17,792 bases of DNA from Campylobacterota bacterium (GCA_030836705.1 JAUPLZ010000406.1:1-17792), one strand, 5' to 3'; positions 1 to 7,880 are shown, counted from the stretch's first letter. Notes: generated from the sequence alone by a model not told the origin. A program made the numbers and translations.

Positions 1-2840
1 AATGAAGTTGTATATCCATTGATATCTGCATACACTTCAAACGCATCGTTATTCGCCGTAGCTGTACCATATGTTGTAACACCGCTTACTTCTACAGTAA
101 GAGTATGGTTAAGCTGGTTTTGCGTTGTCGCACTTGTTGATGTACCAGAGAAATAGTTATTAAAGTGTGAATACGGTGTACCTGAAATTGTCGGTGTACC
201 CACAAAACTTAAATCATTTGTCGCTGTACCATTTAGATAAACCCAGTAACCTTTTTCTTTTTCTGTCCAGAAAAGCTCATACTGATCATCATTGTCATAC
301 CACTCTGTTGGATCTTTTGAAACATCTATTTGCTTCCAAGATACGAAACCTGCCATATTTGTAGCATCTGTAGCTTCAGTTTGACCTGTGATAATTAACT
401 CTGCTTGTTTGCCGTATGTTGTTTTGATATCAAACAACGGTCCGCTAATTGGGAAGTTTTGAGCAAACGCCGGAGCATTTCTTAGATCTTGAGTTACCAC
501 ACTTGTAAATTCACCGCTATAGTTACCGTCAAAACTATTAGTTACATTTGAATCTTCTGTAAAGTTAACAAGCGCACTTATATCCCATACTTTACCGATA
601 GCACCTCTTGTACTTGCATTACATTCGCCTGTACCGCTTGTAATAGTTGTCGGATATGCAGAACATCTAACTTCTGTTAAAACATCCCATAGGTATCCTT
701 GCTCTTGCAAGTCAACTTTTGCGATTCTTGAGTTTGCTGCAACTTGGCTACCTGTGTAGTGAACCATAATAGTTGTATTATCTTCATCGCCTTCAAGCTT
801 TGTCGCATTTACATCCGTCGTACCAGCTTGGGCATCTATTCTTGCTGCCGTTCCAGTCAAGTTATCATCCACAATTCTAATAAGCGTCGTCGTAGTCGCA
901 CCGATTACTCTTGCTGTTGTGTTATTATCAGATGTGTAGTTATCTGCACTACCTGCATTTGTTCTTGTACTATCAGCTCTTGTTGAATCATATGCAAAAG
1001 TTCTAACAAGCGTAGCATCTTTTACAAAGAATCTAAAATTAGATGCTAATAAAAGCGCATCATCAGGGTCGTTTGCTATATCATCAAAATCCATATCAAG
1101 ATTTAAAACTCTTGTTGCAATATCTGTATGCAATCCAGCTGCCGCTGTTGTCATAGCAGTTCCGACATTTGTAATATTTGTTGCTGTTGTAGCACCAACC
1201 GCAGCATATGCAGCACCTACTGAATTCAATGGGAATTCAACAGAAATATTTCCATCTACGGTAGTAACAGATTTATAGTACATATTTGGTTCAATAGCTA
1301 AAGCTTTAGTACCATAATCACTTCTATAAACATTTGGAACAGATGCCGTACCATCAGCAAGCGCAATTAAGCTTCCTGAGCCATCAAGCGCAGTTGGAGC
1401 AGTACCGCCTGTTTGTGCCGTAAATCTTCTAGTAGAGATTAGTGCTATACCAGTACCTTGGCTTGGAATACATCTTAGGTTAAAGTTTGTATAACCGATT
1501 GAGTTCTTTGAATCCAAAGATGCATTAATTGTTTTACAGCTAACAGCCGGAGCTATCGTTGCATTTATATCTGTAAAGTTAACTCTTGTTGCGCCATATG
1601 TATCTGTAATATTAAGATCTAAATGGTTTCCAGTCAAGAACATACCAGTTACTGAATAAGCAAAATACTCATCACCGAACGAGAGCATATTCCAGCCGTC
1701 GCTAATACCATCTTCTATTGCAGTATGGTCAATATTGGCAGCACTGTCATATCCAAGTACAAAGCCTGAAGGAGCAGCAAAGCTAGCGCCTTGATCTCTA
1801 TCTACTTTTACCCAGTAGCCTCTGCCTTGCTCAAACTCGTCAAAATCGTTTGCACTTGAAGTAGTTGCGGTTGTACCGTCATAACTAGCTCTAAATTGTT
1901 CCCAAATTTGACTAGCGCCATTCCATCTTAGAACAGTCATGTTTCCGTCAAGATCATTTCTTAAAGAAGGTGAAGTTCCTGTATATGGGTATGAAGAACC
2001 GTTAAATGTTTCAAACACGGTATTTGGTTCAATTTCACCTCTGGTTGTACCGTTCATCTCATTGTTTGCAATATTCATATCAAATGCATGCATAATCTTG
2101 CTTACGCTATTTCCGCCGGTCGCTGTAGTATCTACAACCGATACGGCAAAATCAGTTCCAAGAACAGCCGCATTATCATATGTATATTCTCTATTAAATG
2201 TACCTTCATAAGTCGTATTATCGGTCTCCGTAAGAGCTGTTGCAGCTCCTGTTTCGTATTGAATCAAGAATGTATCGCCCTCATGGTCTGCTTGATACAT
2301 AATTTTAATATCAGGCGCGCCGGCATCTGGAGACTTAATATACATTGTTCTAATAGAACCGGTAGTTACTTTAACTTTTGGAGTCCACTCTAACGCAGTA
2401 ATAGTAGCACCAAAATGCTCTGTGTCAGAAGATATAAAATTAGTAGTATCTTGCCCTAGTGTCATTACGGCAACAGTACCGTAAATATCACTACCAACGC
2501 CAGCACCCAGATCAACCTGTCTTGGTGTGCTACTGTCATTTATAGCACTCTCTGTAGTCGTGCTTACCGCATCACTAACATTTCCATCCCATGTAGGAAC
2601 TTCAAGGTCAGAAACTTGATATAAAGCACCGACACCGTCTATAATTCTTACAGCTGAATCACCCCAAGCTGCTTGAGTTGATGATGAAGCGCCAAAATTT
2701 TGAAAGCCCGGAACACCAATAAAAGTCCAAGCACCATGCACAACAGGTATATTAGTAACCGTTGTAGCGGCATAAAGTGGCACCGAAGCCAAGCCCAATG
2801 AAGCTGCTAATAAGCCAAATCTTGCTTTTAACTTTTTCAT
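1..2840 (-). CDS. Very large exported surface protein, 3' end outside the window
   Basis: This minus-strand frame stays open from an ATG at 2840 to the left edge, giving 946 residues without a stop, so the C-terminus is missing. A GGAG ribosome site lies about 5 bases before the ATG. Residues 1-24 form a classical Sec signal peptide (MKKLKARFG, a hydrophobic core, then LYA before the cut). The mature part is rich in Thr, Ser, Asn, Asp, Ala and Gly, as in beta-rich surface or passenger proteins. Two modules contain a GYWV core: around residue 340 (RGYWVKVDRD, then GWNMLSFGD about 40 residues later) and around residue 863 (KGYWVYLNG, preceded by WKQID and LFWTEKE). An early GAWTFIGVPGF segment near residue 35 may be a diverged start of the same kind of unit. 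I see four cysteines, at PAVSCKT, LRCIPS, EVRCSAY and GECNAS. I do not recognise a named family. Export to the periplasm or surface is well supported; the function is unknown. It follows two lipoprotein genes on the same strand, so shared expression is likely. Confidence 0.85.
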   Translation of the reverse strand, partial: MKKLKARFGLLAASLGLASVPLYAATTVTNIPVVHGAWTFIGVPGFQNFGASSSTQAAWGDSAVRIIDGVGALYQVSDLEVPTWDGNVSDAVSTTTESAINDSSTPRQVDLGAGVGSDIYGTVAVMTLGQDTTNFISSDTEHFGATITALEWTPKVKVTTGSIRTMYIKSPDAGAPDIKIMYQADHEGDTFLIQYETGAATALTETDNTTYEGTFNREYTYDNAAVLGTDFAVSVVDTTATGGNSVSKIMHAFDMNIANNEMNGTTRGEIEPNTVFETFNGSSYPYTGTSPSLRNDLDGNMTVLRWNGASQIWEQFRASYDGTTATTSSANDFDEFEQGRGYWVKVDRDQGASFAAPSGFVLGYDSAANIDHTAIEDGISDGWNMLSFGDEYFAYSVTGMFLTGNHLDLNITDTYGATRVNFTDINATIAPAVSCKTINASLDSKNSIGYTNFNLRCIPSQGTGIALISTRRFTAQTGGTAPTALDGSGSLIALADGTASVPNVYRSDYGTKALAIEPNMYYKSVTTVDGNISVEFPLNSVGAAYAAVGATTATNITNVGTAMTTAAAGLHTDIATRVLNLDMDFDDIANDPDDALLLASNFRFFVKDATLVRTFAYDSTRADSTRTNAGSADNYTSDNNTTARVIGATTTTLIRIVDDNLTGTAARIDAQAGTTDVNATKLEGDEDNTTIMVHYTGSQVAANSRIAKVDLQEQGYLWDVLTEVRCSAYPTTITSGTGECNASTRGAIGKVWDISALVNFTEDSNVTNSFDGNYSGEFTSVVTQDLRNAPAFAQNFPISGPLFDIKTTYGKQAELIITGQTEATDATNMAGFVSWKQIDVSKDPTEWYDNDDQYELFWTEKEKGYWVYLNGTATNDLSFVGTPTISGTPYSHFNNYFSGTSTSATTQNQLNHTLTVEVSGVTTYGTATANNDAFEVYADINGYTTS

Positions 2841-2876
2841 TTCTTCTCCTTTCCTGAGTTTTATATTTTTCAAATA

Positions 2877-2892
2877 GAGTGAGAACTCACTC
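2877..2892. repeat. Perfect 7-bp inverted repeat in the leader of the large exported protein gene
   Basis: The sequence GAGTGAGAACTCACTC has 7-base arms (GAGTGAG and CTCACTC) around AA. It lies 37-52 bases before the ATG of the large exported protein gene, between the candidate promoter and the ribosome site. It could be an operator, or in RNA a 6-bp hairpin with a GAAC or GUUC-type tetraloop. A second, weaker repeat, TGAC-AAATC-GTCA, lies at 2909-2921. No regulator can be assigned from the sequence. Confidence 0.4.
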
Positions 2893-2935
2893 GAAATAAC
2901 ATCTCAAATGACAAATCGTCACCTCGAGAATTTTT

Positions 2936-2950
2936 TTAAATTTTTTTCAT
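2936..2950 (-). other. Four-codon mini-ORF (MKKI-stop) behind a very strong ribosome site
   Basis: On the minus strand, AAGGAGGGGGA (2951-2961) is followed directly by ATG AAA AAA ATT TAA. The Shine-Dalgarno match is the best in this stretch, better than that of the real gene downstream (GGAG before the ATG at 2840). The mini-ORF sits about 96 bases upstream of that gene and starts with the same codons (MKK). It could be a translated leader, a decayed former start, or chance. Confidence 0.35.
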
Positions 2951-2996
2951 TCCCCCTCCTTGAAATATATAATCTTTACAGTTTTTAGGCATTTAA

Positions 2997-3010
2997 GCAT
3001 TTTTTATTCC
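2997..3010 (-). promoter_or_regulatory. Candidate sigma-54 promoter for the large exported protein gene
   Basis: On the minus strand the sequence reads GGGAATAAAAAATGCTT. GG (3010-3009) and GC (2998-2997) are separated by exactly 10 bases, and the -12 element is ATGCTT rather than the preferred TTGCTT. It lies 6 bases after the stop codon of the 288-residue lipoprotein gene, the same placement as the site before flgE in this window. The predicted start near 2985 would give a leader of about 145 bases. GG-N10-GC alone is common by chance, so this is weaker than the two sites at 5821-5871. Confidence 0.4.
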
Positions 3011-3015
3011 CTACT

Positions 3016-3882
3016 TTAAAATAACGAACCGGTAAACACAGGTGTCAAAGTCTTATTCGGAGGCATCAAAGGAGACGCCGGCAGTTCGCCTCTAAAACAA
3101 TCGCTTCCGTATTTAATATAAAAATATTTATTTGTGCTAAGCCCAAGCAGAGCATTAAGCACCTGCATATCAAACTGCATCACTTTTCCAGTGGTAAGAG
3201 TGTATGAATATCTACCTAGCGACAAATAACCCGTAGTCGAAGTAGTCGAAACTTTTTTATAATAAAGCATTACGCTACTTGGCTCTTCTGGTATTTGCGA
3301 GCGAATCCAATAGTGCAAATCAGGTTGAGAAAACATCCCCTCGGCAGTACCCCATGAATCGCCGACTTTTCCCCATGTTCCGTCATTATCAAGACAAGCA
3401 TTTGGGTCTTGAGTCGGAGTAATAGGCGGAGGAGTTGTTCCGCCGCCGTTATTTGGGTCGTTTGGATCTACTATTACAGAACCGTTTTGATCTCCTGTTG
3501 CTATATCTATAACTGTTATATTCATATCCGTAGCATTTACATCTGCTCTTATGATGGCCGTTTGAACCGCTCCGCTTGCATCCTCTGCTGTAACTATAAA
3601 ATACTCGCTGCCGACTTCAACTCCGTCAATAATTATCTCAGGATATGTTCTTTGTAAATAATCGGCTCTGCAAGAGGCTTTTTTGCTCTCATCTTGAGAT
3701 CTGCAAGTAACCAGATAACTATTTTGCGCATCTAGGTTCAAATCAAAAGATCTGCTCTCTCCTACTCTAAGCGGAACAACTACGCTTGCATCTTGAGCAA
3801 TTCCGCCAGAAACTACCCTATCCTCTTCATCTCCGCATCCGATAAAAAATATTGCAATCAAAAGAGCGACTATATACTTCAT
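3016..3882 (-). CDS. Small lipoprotein with Pro/Gly linker, middle gene of the surface operon
   Basis: A 288-residue protein with a short lipoprotein signal: MKYIVALLIAIFF followed by the lipobox IGC, so Cys16 would be acylated. Residues 17-35 are acidic and flexible. Residues about 35-135 look beta-rich and hold two cysteines (TCRSQ at 60, ASCRA at 71) that could pair. A low-complexity linker rich in Asn, Gly, Thr and Pro spans about 139-160 and includes PPPITPT. The C-terminal part (about 160-288) has aromatic-rich segments such as LHYWIRSQIP, MLYYKKVS and KYFYIKYGSD, again with two cysteines (163 and 262). The start is an ATG one base after the TAG of the upstream lipoprotein gene. Its AGGAAAG ribosome site lies inside the last codons of that gene, so translation is probably coupled. 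No named family recognised. It probably works with its two neighbours in the envelope. Confidence 0.85.
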   Translation of the reverse strand: MKYIVALLIAIFFIGCGDEEDRVVSGGIAQDASVVVPLRVGESRSFDLNLDAQNSYLVTCRSQDESKKASCRADYLQRTYPEIIIDGVEVGSEYFIVTAEDASGAVQTAIIRADVNATDMNITVIDIATGDQNGSVIVDPNDPNNGGGTTPPPITPTQDPNACLDNDGTWGKVGDSWGTAEGMFSQPDLHYWIRSQIPEEPSSVMLYYKKVSTTSTTGYLSLGRYSYTLTTGKVMQFDMQVLNALLGLSTNKYFYIKYGSDCFRGELPASPLMPPNKTLTPVFTGSLF

Positions 3883-3883
3883 G

Positions 3884-5785
3884 CTACTTTCCTACTATAT
3901 CCGCTTGAATATCCTGCACTCCCGGATAAACCCTGTAATCAAAAAAGTTAGGTTCCGCCCAGTAACTAAACCACTTATCCTCAGAATCGGTATAAACAAG
4001 ATGAGCTCTATTGGCACTATCGACTGCTATTGAAGTGTATGCGCCTTGCTGCGAGAGTGACTCTTCAGGGGATTCAACAATCCAGCTATCCTGTCCGCTT
4101 GTTGTCGTTATTCTTCTTGAATATCTTATTTTTTTATCCGTATTAAATACAATTCTAGGAGTGTTATAAGCATCAAAATTAAAATCCACGCTGTCAATCA
4201 AAGATGGTCTTGGTTCTATGCTGATATTTTTTGTCATCCATGTAAATTTTCCAGACTGAACCACACGAGTTACTATTGTCACTTCCGAATTCGTATTCCA
4301 CACTATCGTCGGAACATTGTTTGAATCAAGCCTTAAAACGACATTTTTTTCATTTCCGTTTGTATTTGGTATCTTTTCTGTTTTGATAATACTGTCTGTC
4401 TGAGAAGCGTAATAAACCCCGCCATCTTTTGCGCTAGTATTTGATTCTTTTAGAATATAAGCGAATCTGGCATCGCCTGAAATGTGGTTATTTGCAGCAC
4501 TTAAAGATTGCAAATCCTTATCCAAATCAATAGAAAGCTTAGTACTCCAATTAAACCATGAGTTTTTTGTCATTGACGAAGTGGTTAGATTGATTCTGTC
4601 TTTTATTTTGTCATAAAAGAGAATATGCACTCTTGTAGTATTGCCCTCACCTTCAAATGAACTCATATCAAGCACTTTTTCGCCCTCAAGCAGAGGATTT
4701 GCGTCATTAAACAGATCTGTTGTGCTGATAGAAGCAAAAATGGTTGTATCAATCCAGTTGTTTTGTATAGCCTCCATCGACCATAATTTCGGTCTATTGT
4801 TTTCCAAAAAGAGCAATAACGGCTGACCGTAATTAACATCAAAAGGAGAAATCTGAAGCTTAACGCCTTTTCCGGCACTCGTAGCAACCGTTTCGCTATG
4901 CCAAGTTCCATTAAAAAACGAGTACATTAAATCATTGCTGCTTTTATCATAGTGCGCAATATGTAATATTTTTTTGCCTTCATTGTCTCTTACTGCCATT
5001 GTTAGATAGTTTCCGGCATCGACTGTGTCATCTTGCGGCTTTGAAGATTCGGTGGCATCTTTTACTTGAACTACAAGCGGAGTTCCTGTAATTTTTATGC
5101 TTTTTTGTTTTGCCTCATCCATAACTGTATAAATCGGCGTAATAAAAACATAACCTTTTTGTTTTCCGGTAACTATAATGGATTTTGAATCGTTATTTTC
5201 CAACACCTCAGGCGATATTGAAGCCACCGCTTTGTCGCTTATGTCAAAAGTTACAACTCCCGGAGAGATAGAGGTTTGAGCACCGAAATAATCAACTGCC
5301 GTAAGCTTAAAAGTCCGCTCGGCGCCTATATCTATATATGCTCTATCAGGAGAGAGGTAAATCTCTGAAACATCATTTGCGATAGAAACTACGGTCACAC
5401 TAATTGAATATTCTTGCGAGATATTATTTTTATTGCTTGCTTTTAATTTTATTGTTGCAACGCCCTCTTTTTTTCCTATTACCGTTCCGCTTTGACCTAT
5501 GGTAGCTATTTGAGAATCGCTGCTGCTCCAAGAAACTATTACCGGATCCTCGCTCGTAGATTGCAAATACTCGCCCCATTTGTCCGTAACTATGGCGGTT
5601 AATTTTATAGAACCGTTTATAGCAACGACGGGTGATGTCGGAAAAACACCTTTTATATTCACATCATCGGCATTTACTACTGTTTTTGAGTTTGTCGACA
5701 TAGTGCCGGCATTACTCTCTCTTTCGAGATTACAGCCGTTAAAAAAAAGTAGAATAAAAATATATAAAATTGTGGTGATTCTCAC
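3884..5785 (-). CDS. Lipoprotein with N-terminal Ig-like (BIG2-type) domains and propeller-like repeats
   Basis: A 633-residue protein starting with GTG, chosen because AAAGGAG stands 5 bases upstream and the signal begins at once. MRITTILYIFILLFF is followed by NGC, so Cys18 is the predicted lipid anchor. Residues about 42-133 have the BIG2 pattern: a beta segment ending TAIVTDKWGEYL, then VSWSSSDSQIATIGQSG, then VIGKKEGVATIKLKAS. A second Ig-like domain follows at about 140-243. From about 255 to 620 there are six or seven spaced repeats of the form xxHIAHYDxxxNDLMYS, VHILFYDKIKDRINL, PTIVWNTNSEVTIV, PRIVFNTDKKIRYS and AHLVYTDSEDKWFSY, each after a variable stretch. This is typical of BNR/sialidase-like beta-propeller blades. 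Such proteins often bind glycans, proteins or surfaces; no catalytic residues are evident. It is the first gene of the minus-strand surface operon and lies 27 bases downstream of a predicted sigma-54 start site. Confidence 0.88.
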   Translation of the reverse strand: MRITTILYIFILLFFNGCNLERESNAGTMSTNSKTVVNADDVNIKGVFPTSPVVAINGSIKLTAIVTDKWGEYLQSTSEDPVIVSWSSSDSQIATIGQSGTVIGKKEGVATIKLKASNKNNISQEYSISVTVVSIANDVSEIYLSPDRAYIDIGAERTFKLTAVDYFGAQTSISPGVVTFDISDKAVASISPEVLENNDSKSIIVTGKQKGYVFITPIYTVMDEAKQKSIKITGTPLVVQVKDATESSKPQDDTVDAGNYLTMAVRDNEGKKILHIAHYDKSSNDLMYSFFNGTWHSETVATSAGKGVKLQISPFDVNYGQPLLLFLENNRPKLWSMEAIQNNWIDTTIFASISTTDLFNDANPLLEGEKVLDMSSFEGEGNTTRVHILFYDKIKDRINLTTSSMTKNSWFNWSTKLSIDLDKDLQSLSAANNHISGDARFAYILKESNTSAKDGGVYYASQTDSIIKTEKIPNTNGNEKNVVLRLDSNNVPTIVWNTNSEVTIVTRVVQSGKFTWMTKNISIEPRPSLIDSVDFNFDAYNTPRIVFNTDKKIRYSRRITTTSGQDSWIVESPEESLSQQGAYTSIAVDSANRAHLVYTDSEDKWFSYWAEPNFFDYRVYPGVQDIQADIVGK

Positions 5786-5820
5786 TTTTTCTCCTTTGAA
5801 TGTAGAGCATCAGCGCTTAA

Positions 5821-5840
5821 CATGCAATATTTGTTCCAAA
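5821..5840 (-). promoter_or_regulatory. Strong sigma-54 promoter for the lipoprotein/surface-protein operon
   Basis: The minus strand reads TTTTGGAACAAATATTGCAT. GG (5837-5836) and GC (5825-5824) are separated by exactly 10 bases, with the preferred GGAAC and TTGC extensions that match the RpoN consensus known from Campylobacter and Helicobacter flagellar genes. Transcription would start near 5812, about 27 bases before the GTG start at 5785, leaving room for the AAAGGAG ribosome site. Confidence 0.75.
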
Positions 5841-5857
5841 ATGATTTTATTTTGAGA

Positions 5858-5871
5858 GGAATAGAAATTGC
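5858..5871 (+). promoter_or_regulatory. Sigma-54 promoter for the fliK-flgD-hook operon
   Basis: The plus strand reads GAGAGGAATAGAAATTGCTT. GG (5858-5859) and GC (5870-5871) are 10 bases apart, and the -12 element is a perfect TTGCTT. Transcription would start near 5883, about 27 bases before the fliK ATG. Its GG lies only 20 bases from the GG of the divergent sigma-54 site, so the two holoenzyme footprints would nearly touch. Expression of hook genes from RpoN promoters is established for Campylobacter and Helicobacter. Confidence 0.75.
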
Positions 5872-5909
5872 TTCATATAATGCATCTTAAATATAAATGG
5901 TTTTAGTCT

Positions 5910-7880
5910 ATGCAAAGTTTGGCTCTACTACTTAGCGACAATGTCAAAACAAAAGCACCGTCAAAGCTTCAATCGGCTGATATAAAAGAGCAAGCAAGTA
6001 ATAAAAAATTCTCTTCCGTGCTTGAAGATGCCTTTGTATCACTAGAGTTAGACCAAAAAAATCTGCCGTCTTTAGAACTAAACACAAAACTTCTTTTCGC
6101 TGATGAAAAAAATAAAAATATAGTTATTCAAGAACAAGAGATAAAAGAGATAAAAAACATAAAAGATGTAAAAGATATAGTAAAAACAGCCGAAGAAAAA
6201 GGGCTAAATCTAAAATCTCTTAAAATAGAAATAAAAGATGAAAATAACACAAAAAATTTTGTTATAGAAAAAAATGACTCAATAAAAGAAGAACCAAAAA
6301 CTATACAAAAAGAGAGTCCAAAAAAAGAGGAAAAACCTCAAAATATAGAGACTGCAAAACCGCAAGAGATAAAAGAGCCAAAAGAGAAAAAAATAGACCT
6401 AAAAGAACTAATAGCAAGAACAAATGAAACGGTTCAAAAAAAAGAGCCAAAAAAAGAAGAATCAAAGCCCGCTCAAATCGAAAACAGTAAAACTTCAATA
6501 CCGACACAAGAAATAAAAGAGAATAAAAGCGAAAAGATAACGCCAAAAAAAGAAGAGAACCAAAAAGAAGCCGTTGAGCCAAAAAGAATAGAAACAAAGA
6601 TTGAAATAAAAGAGTCAATAAAAGAGCAAGCACAGGCAAAAGAGATAGAAGAGCCTAAAAAAATCAAAACAAAACCTGAATCAAAAATTGAGACAAAGAT
6701 TGAAATAAAAGAGTCCAAAAAAGAGAAGATAGCACTAAAAGAAGAGAATCCAAAAGAACCTCTTAAGCCAATCGATAAAGAAGAGCCAAAAACTATACAA
6801 AAAGAGAGTCCAAAAAAAGAGGAAAAACCGCAAAATATCGAGGTCGCAAAACCGCAAGAGATAAAAGAGCCAAAAGAGAAAAAAATAGACCTAAAAGAAC
6901 TAATAGCAAGAACAAATGAAACGGTTCAAAAGAAAGAGCCAAAAAAAACAGAAGTTCAAGCTCAAGCGATAAATTCACAAGAAGAAAAACATATTGAGTT
7001 AAAACCAAAAGAATCAAAAAAAGAGCAGCCGCAAAAAATACAAACTCAAACCGAAAATACAAAAAACATAACACAAACGCAAATAACAGCTCAAGAACCT
7101 ATAAAAATACAAACAAAAGAGAGCGCGATAAAAATCACAGAAGAGCCAAAAAAAATAGAAACAAAATCAACGCCTATACAAGCGCAGACGCAAGCTCAAG
7201 AGATACAAACAAAAACGCCGCAAGTCGCCCAAGAACCTATTAGCACTCAAGTAATTACAAAAGAAGAGATTGATTTAAAACCGCAAACGCCGCAAGAGCC
7301 TATAAAAACAGCAATGCCGCAGACGCAAACAAAAAAAGAAATGCCGCAAGAGCCAAAAGAACAGACAAAAGAAACCTTCTCTTTAAATACGCTGCTTACA
7401 AAAACCGCGCCTTTAAAAAATACAAAAACAGTCACAACCGAACCAAGCAAAAAAGAAGAGCAAACACCTGTAATCAATGTTTTTTCTCAAGCAACGGAAA
7501 GCAAAATATTAAGTGAAAAAATAGCAACTTCACCGCTTTTGTCGCAAAATCTCTTTACTCAAGCAACGCAAACAATATTTAATGAGGCTGAAATAACAAG
7601 CGATGGAACTCAAAAGCCGCTGAATGCGATTGAAAAACAAGATGGCTTGTCAACTCAAGAAAAAAACAGCGAAAGCCACAGCGAAAACTCAAACGATTTT
7701 TTAAAAAGCGATGAAGTAAAAGCACAAACGCTAAAAAATAAAATATCGGCGGCAAAATCAACAATAAGCTACTTTTCAAGCGCGCTTAAAGAGCAGATAG
7801 ACAACTACAAAGCGCCTTTGATGAAAATCTCTATGGAGCTAAATCCCAAAAATCTAGGAAGTGTAGAAGTAACGATTTAA
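5910..7880 (+). CDS. fliK: Flagellar hook-length control protein FliK, cut short by an in-frame stop
   Basis: FliK is the secreted molecular ruler that sets hook length and, through its C-terminal domain, switches the flagellar export gate to late substrates. This frame gives 656 residues: an N-terminal region of about 60 residues (MQSLALLLSD), a very long Lys/Glu/Pro/Gln-rich low-complexity ruler region (about 85-560), and the start of the Flg_hook domain (PLMKISMELNPKNLGSVEVTI, 636-656). The reading frame then meets TAA at 7878-7880, exactly inside the conserved LNPxxLGxVEVxI block. It continues in the same frame as NRGKNLHVQINSNQQA to 8150, where the rest of the domain is encoded. Residues 127-182 and 291-346 are a near-identical duplication. 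Identity rests on the domain and on the order fliK-flgD-flgE. The ATG at 5910 has no clear Shine-Dalgarno sequence. The truncated product lacks most of the switch domain and would be expected to be defective unless the stop is an error or is read through. Confidence 0.85.
   Translation: MQSLALLLSDNVKTKAPSKLQSADIKEQASNKKFSSVLEDAFVSLELDQKNLPSLELNTKLLFADEKNKNIVIQEQEIKEIKNIKDVKDIVKTAEEKGLNLKSLKIEIKDENNTKNFVIEKNDSIKEEPKTIQKESPKKEEKPQNIETAKPQEIKEPKEKKIDLKELIARTNETVQKKEPKKEESKPAQIENSKTSIPTQEIKENKSEKITPKKEENQKEAVEPKRIETKIEIKESIKEQAQAKEIEEPKKIKTKPESKIETKIEIKESKKEKIALKEENPKEPLKPIDKEEPKTIQKESPKKEEKPQNIEVAKPQEIKEPKEKKIDLKELIARTNETVQKKEPKKTEVQAQAINSQEEKHIELKPKESKKEQPQKIQTQTENTKNITQTQITAQEPIKIQTKESAIKITEEPKKIETKSTPIQAQTQAQEIQTKTPQVAQEPISTQVITKEEIDLKPQTPQEPIKTAMPQTQTKKEMPQEPKEQTKETFSLNTLLTKTAPLKNTKTVTTEPSKKEEQTPVINVFSQATESKILSEKIATSPLLSQNLFTQATQTIFNEAEITSDGTQKPLNAIEKQDGLSTQEKNSESHSENSNDFLKSDEVKAQTLKNKISAAKSTISYFSSALKEQIDNYKAPLMKISMELNPKNLGSVEVTI
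6288..6455 (+). repeat. fliK internal repeat, copy 1 (168 bp, 56 codons)
   Basis: This copy encodes 56 residues running from EEPKTIQKES to NETVQKKEPKK (residues 127-182). It matches the segment at 6780-6947 with 7 base differences by my count and one amino-acid change (ETAK against EVAK). The offset is 492 bases, a multiple of three, so the frame is kept. Runs of 7-8 A occur inside it. Confidence 0.85.
6780..6947 (+). repeat. fliK internal repeat, copy 2 (168 bp, 56 codons)
   Basis: This is the second copy of the 56-residue unit (residues 291-346 of FliK), about 96% identical to 6288-6455 at the DNA level. The high identity in a low-complexity region suggests recent duplication or gene conversion. 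In a ruler protein this changes the length being measured. Confidence 0.85.

Noticed and set aside
167..2393. Plus-strand open frames of 65-101 codons over the large exported protein gene
   Set aside because: They lie antisense to a continuous 946-codon frame with a signal peptide and ribosome site. Their composition is not protein-like and they have no start signals.
3409..3657. 82-codon plus-strand frame with many Cys and Tyr opposite the 288-residue lipoprotein
   Set aside because: Antisense shadow. The minus-strand gene has a lipobox, a ribosome site and a tight junction with its neighbour.
6301..7779. Several minus-strand open frames of 66-112 codons inside fliK, rich in Leu and Phe, looking like membrane proteins
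   Set aside because: They are mirror images of Lys/Glu-rich AAA and GAA/GAG codons in the real gene. They have no ribosome sites and repeat only because fliK repeats.
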